From Camellia lanceoleosa (Eukaryota > Streptophyta > Magnoliopsida > Ericales > Theaceae): DNA of 64,000 nt. The notes beneath the pieces were generated by a model that was given only the letters and a program-made list of their open reading frames with translations, had not been told where the DNA came from and did no database searches. This document shows, one piece after another, positions 24,901-36,073 of this stretch. The stretch is from NCBI GenBank assembly GCA_025200525.1, contig CM045770.1, positions 85,460,084-85,524,083 of the forward strand, given 5' to 3'. Both the position numbers and the translations under genes were made by a program. Numbering within the stretch: position 1 is the first letter of the stretch; each line of letters begins with the position of its first letter.

Positions 24901-25307
24901 TAAACCTGGAAAAACGAAGGGCGTCAAGAATATAGAGCTCTTGCAAGTCATCTTCTCTTGCAGGCACAACTCTGTCATACCATTTCTCCCACTCAACTCT
25001 CAATGTCGGCTAACAATAGTGAGGACGGGTCATTCTCCAATTCCCCCAGTCGAGCCCCCCTTCATAGAGAAGAAAGTGATCCTCCAAGTGAGGGTATAAA
25101 GCTAGAAGTTGAGTGGGAGCTTCTCGAAAGATGGGACCTAGGACGTATTCTTGTTTATTGCTATGGCGAGGAACAAAGAGGCGTCCGTCTATGGCACTTT
25201 ACCCATCAGCTGTAAGTTTGGCGATCTTCTCCTCAATACATCTCTTCAAAGCCATTGTTGGGCTTATAAAATCATCAGTTGGTACTTTCAGAGAAGAAGA
25301 ATCCATT
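21970..25307 (-). pseudogene. Antisense plant-mobile-domain (PMD) coding region in the Tat element
   Basis: On the minus strand, starting near 25307 (MDSSSLKVPTDDF), a multi-segment coding region reads toward the integrase. Pieces typical of the aminotransferase-like plant mobile domain (PMD) are visible: GGLDWGNWRMTRPHY, GMMAPTVLDICHLLGLSLLG, FILYWLCKFLFC, ARIVLYPASFAYYLTFFHQ and CPFDANKGPAWLRTFLADKE. The downstream part (22865-21999) is Ser/Pro-rich and ends in a Glu/Lys coiled coil. Frames change several times and stops occur (for example at about 25207 and 25015), so it is now a pseudogene, possibly also with introns. PMD coding regions in antisense downstream of integrase are known from Tat/Retand elements. 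Their role is unknown. Confidence 0.75.
23204..23530 (-). repeat. Tandem ~160-bp duplication inside the antisense coding region
   Basis: Two successive units share 'actgctttggcagc', 'tcttcgaccaaatcag' and 'tctttctcaatctctctctc' in the same order (about 23210-23363 and 23370-23530). On the minus strand each encodes a Glu-rich segment ending near SDLVED. The duplication is in the acidic linker after the PMD part. Confidence 0.6.
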
Positions 25308-25519
25308 GGTGGCAAGTAGCAAGAAAGAGAGGGTTAATAGCAGGGAAGGGTTTGTGTCTTGAACAAACAAGTGATTTCAAAATACGAAGTAAAAGGGTTC
25401 TAAAAACCTTTGTGCCTGGAAAATATATCGTGTAATTCGTAGAAGAAGTGCTAAAAGTACAGATACAAAGAGTTTCCTTCAATATTGATACTTTTGGAGA
25501 GAAAAACACATCCCAGATG

Positions 25520-25995
25520 TTGATGTCAGCTTCGAAATAAAACATTTGGCTTCGAAGCCAGTTTTAGCGCCAAAATGAAAGGACAAGCGGCTTCGAATGT
25601 CGAAAGCCGGCTTCGAAGCACATTCCATACCTAAGGATGTAAAAATGTTCAAGTATTTGTTTACTTCGAAGGGATTTAAAGACATGTTTTAGGTTTCTTA
25701 GTAAGAGTAGTATCCTTTGAAGCAAAACTTGAGATCCCTTAAGGATGGAAATTGTTGTCCGAAGTATAATAAATTATTTGGCTTCGAAGCCAATTTTAGG
25801 CGCCAAATTGAAATGACAAACGGCTTCGAACGTCGAAAGCTTACTTCGAAGCACATTCCATGCCTCACGGTGAAGGAATGTTTTGATATTTGTTTACGAC
25901 AAAAGATTAAGAGCCTGTTTTCTGGTTTCTTAGTAAGAATAAACCCTTTGAAGCAATGGAAATTGTTGCTCGAAATATCAAAACCAATAGTTGGT
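25520..25995. repeat. Direct repeat with multiple TTCGAAGC palindromes
   Basis: Two adjacent units (about 25520-25755 and 25756-25995) share in order: TTTGGCTTCGAAGCCA, GCGCCAAA, CGGCTTCGAA, GTCGAAAGC, CTTCGAAGCACATTCCAT, TTTGTTTAC, and GGTTTCTTAGTAAGA. The words TTCGAAG and GGCTTCGAAGCC are palindromic. The block lies just upstream of the antisense PMD region and downstream of the other antisense frame, so it could be the antisense promoter (inference). Confidence 0.6.
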
Positions 25996-26415
25996 TTGGC
26001 AATATACAGAAGAGTTTGTTTTTTCGAATTTAAAAATTGCAGCCCTTGAGAGGGGCTTCAATATTTTGGAAATTATGAACTGTTGTTCAGAGAGTGGTCA
26101 ATTTAAAACTAATTGATTGTACTAACCATATGACCATATATTGGATATGTTTAAAACAAGCTTTAGAGGGCAAGATTGTCAAAATTCGAAGCACTGATTC
26201 TAAAACAGAAATCAGCAAAAGTTGTCAGCTGTATTCCATAAATTGGAAAAGTCCATGTTGGTTTTCCAGTGTTTCATTTAAGACAATTGAATCTAGATTC
26301 GAAGGATGAGATTGGTTAGTTCGAAGCCCTAAATTTACTTATGAAGGCAAACCGAGATAAATTTGAACCATGCCAAGCAAAGAGGAAAGACTTAGATGTA
26401 TTAAAACAAAAGCAA

Positions 26416-27759
26416 TTACATTAAAAGTTCCTCTTTGGGTACAAATTCCAGTTCATAAAAGTAAGGAATAGAGTAAATAACGAGATCATGGAATTTAGTC
26501 CAGCTATGGTCAATAAATTTATGTTCTTTTTTTATTCTATCATCTATTTGTTCCAAGCTTGGTTGCTGAAGTTGATGTACTCTCATTTGATAAAAGTGCT
26601 CTTCAGCCTTTATTTCGAACGCTGTCTCTTTTAACCCTTGTTCCAGCTTGTCCATATCCAAGTCATTCCAGTACATAGAGTCTTTATTCTTGAAATCATT
26701 GTATTCCTCGACGAGGTTCTCTGCTTCGTACTAAGTATGAACTCGGAGGGATGAAAGTTGGTCCAAAGATTGGATGGTGGCCAAAGAAGTTTGGTGCCAA
26801 TGGAGAAGCAATGGGAGTTAGTCCAAAAACATGTGGAGTTCTGCTTGGGCCATGGGGTTGAGAACATGACCTCGAGTCAGAATATCACAAGCGCATCGAA
26901 GGTTCTTGAGAGGAACATTGTCCTCAAGAACATTGAAAGGCAAGTGAGAAAAGGCCGCAAGCAGGAGTTGGGCTTGCTTTTGTTGAGATAGAGTAGGAGG
27001 AGGTGGAGGCTTGTAAGGAGGAAAAACCTTCTTCGCAGAAAGGGTAAGCTTCAATCTCTCTATCCAGGAAGGTTTTTGTGGAGGATGAGGTATAGAGGCT
27101 TCCATTTCGAAGGAAGGAAGAAACCGAGGGACATTAACACAATCAAGCCAGTCAGAAAGATGAAGCTTCGCCTTTTTGGCTAAAAATGATGGGTTATACC
27201 CCTGTGCCTCTTCTGGGCGAAGGGTAGCTCATACTATCTTTGTAGGCATGGATGATGTGTACCATGCTACAAGTAGATTGTCCTCTAAACTACGTCGGCG
27301 ATCGATAGGTACGTAAGGATAAACCACCGAGCTTCGTGCATAGGAAGGGAATTCTAAAGGATCAGTGAACTCGACAAAATAATGGTTAATTCGCTCCCTT
27401 AACTCACATGTCTCAGAGTCTGACCAGCCTTTCCAACTAGAAACCCCAAAAGAAGAAGAAGCCACAGCCTCATTCCATTTAGAAGATTGTGAATTAGAAG
27501 AAGTGCTTCCCATGTCCATATTTGCAAACTTCTGAATTAAGGGATTATAGACAGTATGTTTGTAATCCAAAGGTTGATAATTTACGAAAACTTCCATAAC
27601 TTGAATATAGGAAGGTGGGTAAAGGTGGTTAATTAATGCATGAAGATTCTTTCGAGGACGAACGGTTTGGTCAAACAACTCTTCACATGCTTGATCGAGA
27701 TAAGAAAAGGTCTGTTTCTCCATTGAATTGGACTTTTCAAATACTGAAATAGTGGGCAT
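26416..27759 (-). pseudogene. Second antisense coding region of the Tat element, unrecognised
   Basis: One reading frame runs from an ATG at 27759 to a stop at 26416, about 447 codons, interrupted by only three or so stops (27229-27231, 26818-26820 and near 26730). The segments 27759-27229, 27105-26818 and 26676-26416 share this frame exactly, which shows it was once a single ORF. The N-terminal part contains DQACEELFDQTVRPRKNLHA and RRSLEDNLLVAWY. A Pro-rich stretch PPYKPPPPP follows, and the C terminus is charged. I recognise no domain. Together with the PMD region it forms a two-gene antisense arrangement between integrase and the 3' LTR. Confidence 0.6.
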
Positions 27760-27906
27760 GTTTAAGGGATTAAAGAGGAGTTAATGCAAATGATCATCAA
27801 TGAATGACGGTTGTGTTTCTAAAGCCCATGCACGTTCTAAAACGTGGATAAAAGACTTTGATCCACTAATATCACCAAGTATTGGGTATATTACTGCGTA
27901 GGGTAA

Positions 27907-28661
27907 TGTTGGCTACATATTTTGTATAAGCCAATTACAATTCAACGCGTGGCAGGATAAGGACAATACAGAAAGACTATTTGAGTTTTCAATCATGATC
28001 GAACATGTGGTAGTCAGCATTGATTTTACGAGATCTGCGTAGTATTGGATCAACAAAGAGATATAAAGTGATGTGGCTTCAACGGTTACTCACATTCATA
28101 TTCAAAATTAGGAGGGAAGCCTAACTACAAATGATGGCATAGTGGAGCTAACTATAAGGCAACATGATCAGCGATCACAGAGGAGCAATTCGATGGTTGG
28201 AAGTGCAGTTTGATGGTCATCCTTAAGGAGTATAAATAGCAAAGAAGGCTCCAGAAAAAGCCCCCAGACTCAGATCCAGAAAACCAGTTTTACTTTACAT
28301 TATTTTCCAGTTTTACATTTTTTGTTCTTTATATTTATGTACTTCAAATTCCTGCACTGCATTTCATTCATAGGAGTAGATTTCAAGTAGATTGTTGCTG
28401 TAAACCTCTGCGAGGCTGATTCAGATCTTTGTAAGTCTTTCATTTTGCTTAATGAAATACTACAACTGCTCTTTATTTACCCATTGTTTGCTTAATTCTC
28501 TTAACAAAGCCACCAGTAAAAATCCTCTTCATTGAGGCTGAAAGAACTAAAACACAATCGTCTGATAATTGGTTGACAATTAAATTTCTGTAAGGACTGA
28601 TTGATCATTGCTGATACGCTCACAATTACAAAAATAACCTTCAAAAGCCAAAAAGCCAATA
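27907..28661 (+). repeat. 3' LTR of the Tat element
   Basis: Starts TGTTGGCTAC and ends AAGCCAATA (the terminal C is changed relative to the 5' LTR). It is followed by the target duplication GAACC. Differences from the 5' LTR are mostly transitions. No long polypurine tract is obvious just upstream; the sequence there is GCGTAGGGTAA. Confidence 0.9.
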
Positions 28662-28972
28662 GAACCGAGTTCGCATAAATTTTGTTCATTTATCTTTATT
28701 TAAATTATATAATAAATATATTATTTATATATTAAATAATATACATAATATTTTTATTTAAATAATATTAATAATATTTGAAAAAAATTTATCGAGTCAA
28801 GCTGAATCGATCTCGAGTTTCATTAATATTAATGAGCTGAGCCAATTTCGAACCCAATTCCTTATCGAGCCGAGCTCGAGCTCAATAAACTAGCTCTGTA
28901 AGTAAACGAGTTGAGTTCGAGTCTAGGAAAGTTTGACTCGACTCGGTTCGGTTTAATTCGTTTGCAGTCCTA

Positions 28973-29603
28973 CGGGGACAAAGGTGTATATATTGTATGA
29001 CTATTTTGATCATTTTGTAAGAGTTTGTCTTTGTAGACAACGAAAATCAACACCTGAATCTTTAAATTTGGAAAATTTAATTTTGAACTTTTGTCCGAGC
29101 GCCTTTTTTATTATTTCTAGGCTTAATAATTTTCAAAGTCGGATAACTGTGTGGACCTTCATATTTAGGAAGGGATTTTGAACAATCATGTCTCTTGATT
29201 GGTGATTCGGATTTGAGAAAATTACAAGTGAAAAAATATATATTAAATTATATTGATCTCTCTTAACATGTGGAGAAAACATAGTAAGTTACATAAATTT
29301 GATATAATTATACATAATTCCTGCAAAGTTTTAATTTATAAAACATTTATCCTCCTTTTCATCATAAATTTATTAATTGTATGAATAAATAAATATTGTT
29401 GTTATCTCTGTTGTATTAAAATCTATATTTTTTCTAGTATATTTTTGTATCTTCATATTATTTTTAAATTCTGATCTCTTCAATTTATTAAGGAGATTAG
29501 TATAATTATATTAAAATTATAAAATTTATTAGTATATATATTTTAAAAAATTTAAAAGAAATTAATACAATTTTTTTAAAATTATAATATTATGAGTCTT
29601 ATA
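28973..29603. other. AT-rich intergenic DNA
   Basis: No gene or clear element. The segment around 29260-29580 contains ATTATATTAAAATTATAAAATTT-type wording that recurs elsewhere in the window, suggesting a decayed repeat. Confidence 0.35.
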
Positions 29604-29924
29604 TTGTGGGTGTTTGGGAAGTTGTTATTTAAGTAGGTTATTTTAGTTTTTGACTGTAATAGGCTAAAATTTTTGTATTTGAGAAGATGATTGGATTTTT
29701 TTTGTAGTTTGATGTGCTGTTGTTTGTGAGACAAAAAGTGAAATGATTATGATTTTGATGTGATATTTTTTTCACATTGATGTGCTATTTTATTCTTTTT
29801 ATAAATTTTAACCTAAACCAAACAATTTTTCTAGCCAAACACTCCCATTGTTAAATTATGGAGGTGTTTGGCAAAGGCTTTTTTTTTTGGCTTTTTTGGC
29901 TTTTTTCTAGCCAAACACTCCCAA
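29604..29924. repeat. Adjacent/overlapping MITE-like inverted repeats
   Basis: The ends GGGTGTTTGGGAAG (about 29606) and the reverse complement GGGAGTGTTTGGCTAG (about 29831-29849) oppose each other. The word CTAGCCAAACACTCCC recurs at about 29909-29923, opposing GGAGGTGTTTGGCAAAG at about 29861. So two foldbacks lie next to each other. GTGTTTGG-type ends suggest Tourist/hAT-like MITEs; no target duplication was established. Confidence 0.45.
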
Positions 29925-31630
29925 TAGGCTCAAATAATTAATAAGATAAAATGTCACATCAAATCCAAAATTATTTTATTTTTTGAGTCCCAATTGGGAG
30001 CTCGAAACCCCCGGCCCCAAATCCCCCGAAATTGCCATTTCAAGGCCAAAAAAAAAAAAAAAAAAAAAAACAGAATTTACCAAATATAGAAATTAGGAGC
30101 ATTGTGTGCACAATTTTTGTGTGCACCAATCATTTTTCTTATATTTTTTTTTACAAACATCCATTCAATTACAAAAAAATTAGGAACAATTTGAAAAGTT
30201 GATAAAAAAATCAACTTTTTGACTTTTTACCAAAAAAGTAACAAAAAAATCATCAAAAAACTAGCTTTTTTGTCAAAAAAAGTGGCCAAATAAGTCAAAA
30301 AATCAAAAAATTAATTTTTTATCAACTTTCCAAAACACTCATTGAACTATCTTTCTAAATATAAAAATTTTAACTCATTATAATAAGGGGTACTTACCAA
30401 TTAGTCCTATTCACTAGACTTATTTACTTACAGGTCCTAACTAATAAATTTAACACTATAAAAATAAGAGAGTGATAAATTTATCACTAAAAAATTATTC
30501 ATAAAAAAAGAGACTGATAAATTTATCACTATAAAATTATTTATAAAAAAAAAAGACTGATAAATTTGTCTTTATCACTTAATAAATTATATCAAATAGG
30601 ACTTAATGGGTAATAAGTCTCAAAGTAGGACCTATTGGGTAATAAGTCTCCCAAGTAGGACCTATTGGTAGTTTACCCTTAAAATAATTAAAAATTAAAA
30701 TAACTTACTAAAATAACAACTTTTCAAGAATTTATTATATAACTTTTCGATTATTATGGTGTGGTGAGGGGGACAAACCACAGTGTCATGATCTAACACA
30801 TTTGCAGTGGGTACTGTGTGATGAAAGCCGATGAATACAAACACAAAGACAAGAGCTGAATGGTACCCCCTTTGATATGCTGTGTCTCCTCTTTTTTCTC
30901 TCTCTCACTGAAAGGAAAGGAAAGGAAAGAAACACACACCAAAAAAAAAAAAAACAAACCAACACGTTTCTCGAGAAATTCGATCTAAACAGATGACACG
31001 AGAGTGGGGGGTGAGGGTGGTGGTGGGTACTAGTTTAGAGAATCTTTTTCTGCTGTGGCATAATTCTATGCTACACCGTTACACCTACTTTTGTTTATTT
31101 ATTTATTTATTATTATATACTACTTATTATATTTTTAGTAACATGGTATTTTGTTTTTCCATATTATGATTTTGAAGTAATTTCAGGTCATTTATATATC
31201 AAATCAGAATGGGTTATGAAGTTAATAATATTTGGTTATGACCCATAAATTACAACATATAAAGGCTTTCGAAATTAATTTTTTTTATTTTTAAAAGTAA
31301 AAATTTTATTGTGAAAAATATTTAGAAATTAATTCTTGTGGTCATATGAGAGTATCTCCCACGTTTAATCTTTTTTTTTTTTCCATCAAATTTAAATAAA
31401 AATTTGAATAAAACCTTCATTTGATAGCGCATGTTCCAACAGAGTAATATGAGATTTCATCGAATCACTGGTCGATCGAAAGGATGTTCGATCAGTCGAC
31501 TGGCTAGTGTAATTTTTTCAGATTCTGAAATATATTTTTGCAATGAGGTGATCAATCAGAGGGACAATAGACCAGACATCCGGCTGGTCGTTTGGTGATA
31601 GTTTATGCTTTGCATCTCCAATGGCCATGT
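29925..31630. other. Intergenic DNA, no gene recognised
   Basis: AT-rich with poly-A at about 30049-30070. A GC-richer, purine/pyrimidine-biased patch at about 30755-31080 contains GAAAGGAAAGG repeats and looks like promoter or 5' UTR sequence, but has no open frame attached. A direct repeat of 'aagtaggacctattggg' occurs at about 30622 and 30653. No RNA gene could be supported. Confidence 0.35.
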
Positions 31631-31633
31631 ACA

Positions 31634-32273
31634 GCAACGGAGGAAGTGAAAGCCCAAGGGGATTACATGCCCCCTTTAAATTTTGGATTTTTTTTTTTGT
31701 TTTAAATTTTGCAAACATAAAGAAAATATTTTAAATAAAAAAATTACAAAAATATTATTAGAGTGAAATATCAATGACATTTTAAAAATTATGAAAACAG
31801 TAATGGTTGTTTTAATTGAAAATGAAGAGACTACTATAAATCATATTATCTATGAAAATTTTTGAATGTAACGGTGATGTCATTATTATTGACATGTAAG
31901 TATAATTAATCTCACTATAAAGATATGAAATTTATTGAATTGTTAGTTATATTTGACATGTGAGGTTCATTCTCTATGTATTTATGTGCTATTAGTTGAT
32001 GATATCACATATTAATGATGACGTGATATTACCATTATATTAAATTTTTAATCAAATTTTGTGTAATTTTTTTTTATCATTATATAATTTATTTTAAGAC
32101 TTATATCCATATATTTTTTTGTATTGTCCATGATACACTAATTACAAATAACATTATTTTTTGATGTTTCTCGAAATCAATCGTAAAAACTTGCGTGAAA
32201 TATTTTTGTAAAAACTTTCGATATTGTAATTAATAAGTGTCTCCTCTAATTTAATTTTCTGGTTTCGCCACTA
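31634..32273. mobile_element. Candidate hAT-like non-autonomous element
   Basis: The left edge CAACGGAGGAAGTG and the right edge GGTTTCGCCACTAG (reverse complement CTAGTGGCGAAACC) resemble the GTGGCGGAGCCA-type ends of common plant hAT-like repeats. The flanks ATGTACAG and ATGTATAG could be an 8-bp duplication with one mismatch, though the exact edges can be shifted by a few bases. The interior is AT-rich and non-coding. Confidence 0.4.
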
Positions 32274-32859
32274 GCTATGTATAGTAAATTGATGAAAAGT
32301 ACAACCACTCTCAATTTGATAAAAAGTTTAAGATATCTTGGATTTAATACTAGTTTGATGTAAACATTGGAACAACAAAAGTCTACTCAAATTTGATAAA
32401 AGAAAATGTGAAGTGTTGGAGATGCTCTGAGTCGTCACGAAAAAATTGTTGCTTTTTTTTTTTTTTTTTGGTTGAAAATATCGCTACTAAATACACTTTA
32501 AAAAACAAAATAATTTCATGTCAAAATGTTTAAATTTTGAGAGGAAAACCAAGAAGATAGTAATTCACTACTTATGTCTAATTCATCGCTAAAAAGTGAT
32601 TTTATCATTAATTTTTTTTTTCTCTTCAACCTTAATTTGTTGTTGTAGTGCATATAAATATTTTGTTATAACCTATGGTAATTGTTTTTTTGTTACAAAC
32701 TTAATCCGGTCTAGTTATGACTTATAATGATATTGATTATAAATCAAATTAATGAATATGTCACAAATTGTTGGTACATAATTTTGAGTTGTTCACATGG
32801 CTTAGATGGTTAACTGAGATGCCACGTGAGTAGTTCTGATTTGTCAAGGTGTGAGTAGA
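32274..32859. other. AT-rich intergenic DNA
   Basis: No gene or clear element is visible. Confidence 0.35.
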
Positions 32860-33032
32860 TCGAACCAGAATCCAAGATAATTAGATAAGGACTGAAGTCT
32901 TAGTTGGTGATAGACTCTCTATTTGGATAAGTGAGGACTCTTGAGAGAGTTGATCTTAATATGAATTGGAGGAATACTTGATAAATCATATCCTTGAAAG
33001 GTATATAGGAGTTCTACAGAGTAAGACTTTTA
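32860..33032 (+). repeat. Degenerate LTR, left part (continues at 39485)
   Basis: Shares 'gactcttgaga(g)gagtt', 'catatccttgaaag' and 'gagtaagacttttag' with 2630-2830. It is interrupted at 33032 by a Tourist-like MITE and resumes at 39485. Confidence 0.45.
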
Positions 33033-33127
33033 GGCCCTGTTTGATTCTAGGATATAAAGGGTGGGATTGTATATTATATCTTGTGGGGTCCACATATCCC
33101 ATGTTTGTAATTTTTTTTCAAAGAGGA

Positions 33128-33153
<26 letters not shown>

Positions 33154-33158
<5 letters not shown>

Positions 33159-36068
33159 ACTATATATATAACCAAATGTAGTTGTTAAGTCAAAAGGCTC
33201 TAAAACTTGAATCCTAAATTCTCATAATTTTAAAGAAAAAAAATATTACGTGGCACTTCCTTTCACCTCCTTTCCCACTCTTCAAGCCTTCTCTCTCCTT
33301 CTCCCTATATAAAATATAAAATTAAAAAATAATAAAATATTCATCCATATCCATCACCAATAATAATATTTATCTCAAAATAATAAAATATTCATCCATA
33401 TCCATTACCCACAATAATATCTATCTCATTCTCAATCTCAATTTATAAAAGAAAAAAAAGAAAAAAAGAAACCAAGAACTTCTGCAACTTCCACACACAC
33501 ATTTCTCTATTCATTTTATTCCAATCATCTTTTATTTGCTCATAATAACTCATCTTTTCTATTGTTATATTTTTTAAGTTTGATTATTTGCAAAAATCGT
33601 TGCAAGGTCAGTGTAATATTATTTCTTACTTTATATGCATTTTTTCAGTATTTGTTACTTTGAGTGTGTATGTATATATTTTTTTTCAATATTTTTTAGT
33701 TCATCTACAATTTTTTTCATTTTCTTCATTTTCATGCTCATAATAATATTTCTTACGTTATATGTACTTTTCCAATAATTATTACTTTTGTGTGTATATA
33801 TTTCTTTTTCTTTTTTTCATTATTTTTCAGTTCATCTACATATCTTTTCATCTTCTTTATTATTACATTTTGCATGATTTTAGCTTGCTTACTTTAAAAT
33901 TTTTAATTTGCTTTTGTTTTTCAATTTAATTAGATTCGAAACTCATCAAATCTTGAATTTAATTTAATTTATTTTATCTCATGTCTATCACACCATCACA
34001 CTTATTAATGGCTTCGTGCAAACTCTCGAATTCAAGAAGATTAGCTCTGCATAAAGTTAATCTCACATTTGCTCCTTCAAGCTCTCTCAAATGAGAGTTC
34101 TTCGGATCATCTACAACCAATATACACCCACTTAATAATACAATCACACACAACAGTTTCAAAACCTTAAACACAATTTCTCAATTTTAAAATTTTTAAA
34201 AATAAAAATATATTTGGCTTAAAGTGATTGGTACATCTAACAATATTTAATTTTAAAATTTTAAAATCTTTAAATTTTATCTAAACATGTCTAATTTAAA
34301 TTTTTTTTTTTTTTTTTTTACAATATTAGAAAGAAAAAAAGTGGCTCAAATCTATTAGTGTATTATCTAAATTTTGAATTATTACACATAGCATAATATT
34401 ACTGGATTTAACATTTAAATTTTAAAATTAACCAAAATATCTAACTACATGATTTGAGAAATTTCAATACTTTATTCTGAATTTTCCAATTTTTTTATTT
34501 TTATTTTTACAACATTTAAGTTGCTAAGTGTTAATTTTTTATCGGCTATCCATGATTTTATCCTAAATTATTGGTTAATGATTGACCACTATTAAATTCT
34601 TTTTGTAAGCTATAATGATAACAATTGACTACCATCAATTTCAAAATTTTCTATCAATGTATTTAAAAAAAAAAATCATCATCAAGCATGCAATTTAAAA
34701 ATTAAATATATTTTATGTATTACAACTTTATTAAAAGTGTAAATTTATTTTGCTACTATTCAATAAAATATATATGCCTTTATTTTGATGCAACAAAAAT
34801 TAAATTATCTTCTATTCATACATAATCTCTCATAAATATCTTATCTTTTTAAAAATTTTGATTATTAGCAACCGAATTCCCATATTTCTCTCTCTCTCTC
34901 TCTTTTTTTTTTTTTAGGATGTTTATTTTATTTTTATCTTTTTTCAAATTAGATTTGATATCTATCTTTTTACCTATATATCTATATCTATATCTATATA
35001 TAAGGAAATATAGTATCTATTCTAAAATTTTCAAAGTCTCAATACTTAATTCTCAAATAGTTGATATTCTTTTTCCTACATGTCACTCTCTCAAAATTAT
35101 GTTTTAAATTTTTCTTCATCCTTATTTTTCTTCAATAAAACACATTTTTTTCCCTCTTAACATTGTTTTTATTTTAAATTTTTAACTTTTAAAATCTTTT
35201 ATTATCTAAGACTCCTTATCTCTTTTTATTTTATTTTTTATTTTGCTTAATCTTCTCCTATATCTTCATTTATCTTTATTTCTTATTTCTTCCTTCTTAA
35301 ATTTTTTTTTTTTTAAATCCCCAATCCTATCATTATCTCCAACTTTATTTTTATTATATTGTTCATATGATCCCTTTTTAAAATTTATTTTAATCTTAAA
35401 TCTAATAATTATCTTCAAATTTATTCCTATCTGATAATGATCTTCAATTTCATTTATATCTTATTTTTCAAATGCTTCATATTTTAGCTATATATTCTAA
35501 TACAAAATAGAGTTTTTTTAGTGTTTGCATATTAGGTATAAAGTTTTGTTCAAGCTTTGCGTTTAAGATTCGAGTTGCATTCAACCATCAACAACGCCAC
35601 AATTAGTTAAGCAATTGTAGGATTCAAGGGTTTGATGAATTTTATTCTTTTTGTATACCTATGTGTATATGTACTAGGTGCATTTTTTGCTGTTTTATTT
35701 AAAACGGGGTTTGAACATTTTTACATTATTTGTAGTAGTGTTCAATTTTACATTATTTGTAATAGTACCCATTTTTACATTATTTGTTTTTAAAGTTATA
35801 ATAATGTCTGATAGAAATATAGTTCAAGTTGCTAAATGATCTACTTGGACTAAGATGATTTTATAATCAATTTTTTAAATGACAAATTTATGAAAAAAAT
35901 GAATGTATGAACTTAGGTATGAGATAGTTATCATATTCAAAATATTTCTTAGTTACAATTCCCTATTATATTTTAAATTTATAAGAATTTTTTATTTTAT
36001 TATACAAAAATGACTATAATAAATTATTTAAATTATACATTCCTGTGCATAGCACGGGTTGTTACTAG
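33154..36068 (+). mobile_element. Helitron copy 1 (non-autonomous)
   Basis: The 5' end TCTATACTATATATATAACC is preceded by A. The 3' end is CTAG followed by T, with the short hairpin CCTGTGC-ATA-GCACGGG about 10 nt before it. These are the diagnostic Helitron ends and the A|T insertion site. The start lies in a (TATC)n run, so it may be off by a few bases. No RepHel helicase is present. A second 5'-end-like sequence lies inside at about 34970 (TATATATAAGGAAATATAGT...). The copy carries a CCR exon fragment at 33989-34110. About 2.9 kb, closely matching 36074-38988. Confidence 0.75.
33989..34110 (-). pseudogene. Captured cinnamoyl-CoA reductase (CCR) exon fragment, copy 1
   Basis: The minus strand encodes DDPKNSHLRELEGANVRLTL followed by CRANLLEFESLHEAINKCDGV. 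This is the start of exon 2 of CCR/CCR-like NADPH-dependent reductases (known wording DDPKNxHLRELEGAKERLxLCRADLLDYxSL...CDGVF). Just upstream (34111 onward) the minus strand reads TTGGTTGTAG, an intron acceptor, so intron end plus exon start were captured together. The match stops at CDGV; the frame then ends at ...DMR. CCR itself acts in lignin monomer synthesis. This piece covers only about 41 residues and no catalytic site, so it cannot encode an enzyme. Confidence 0.75.
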
Positions 36069-36073
36069 TACTA

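Larger units (their letters stand above)
13245..28661 (+). mobile_element. Tat-clade Ty3/gypsy LTR retrotransposon, 15.4 kb, TSD GAACC
   Basis: A complete but inactive element. LTRs at 13245-13998 and 27907-28661 start TGTTGG and end CCAACA (CCAATA at the right). They are flanked by a perfect 5-bp duplication GAACC (13240-13244 and 28662-28666). Order inside: primer site, gag, protease, reverse transcriptase, RNase H, a second archaeal-type RNase H, integrase, then two antisense coding regions before the 3' LTR. The extra RNase H and the antisense plant-mobile-domain region are characteristic of the Tat/Ogre/Retand group. By eye the LTRs differ at about 40-45 of 755 positions (about 6%). At the commonly used plant rate of 1.3e-8 per site per year that implies an insertion about 2 million years ago (inference). 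All coding regions carry stops, frameshifts or altered catalytic residues. Confidence 0.9.
13097..28972. mobile_element. Old hAT-like repeat split by the Tat retrotransposon
   Basis: The left part (13097-13244) begins TAGGGCCGCAAATGAA and the right part (28662-28972) ends, reverse-complemented, TAGGACTGCAAACGAA, so the two parts carry matching terminal inverted repeats. Both parts contain repeated GAGCTCG/CGAGCTC and GGTTCGGTT words typical of this widespread plant repeat. The flanks CAGGGAGA (left) and CGGGGACA (right) agree at 6 of 8 positions, a weak possible target duplication that is off by one base from the terminal repeat. Without the insertion the element would be about 460 bp. No coding capacity. 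Confidence 0.5.

Noticed and set aside
30755..31080. GC-richer patch as a possible microRNA or promoter
   Set aside because: No convincing hairpin with a known mature microRNA, and no open frame follows.
33974..34174. Minus-strand frame read as a small membrane protein (LLCVIVLLSGC start)
   Set aside because: The hydrophobic start is intron sequence before the acceptor, and the frame starts at GTG; only the CCR-like exon part is meaningful.
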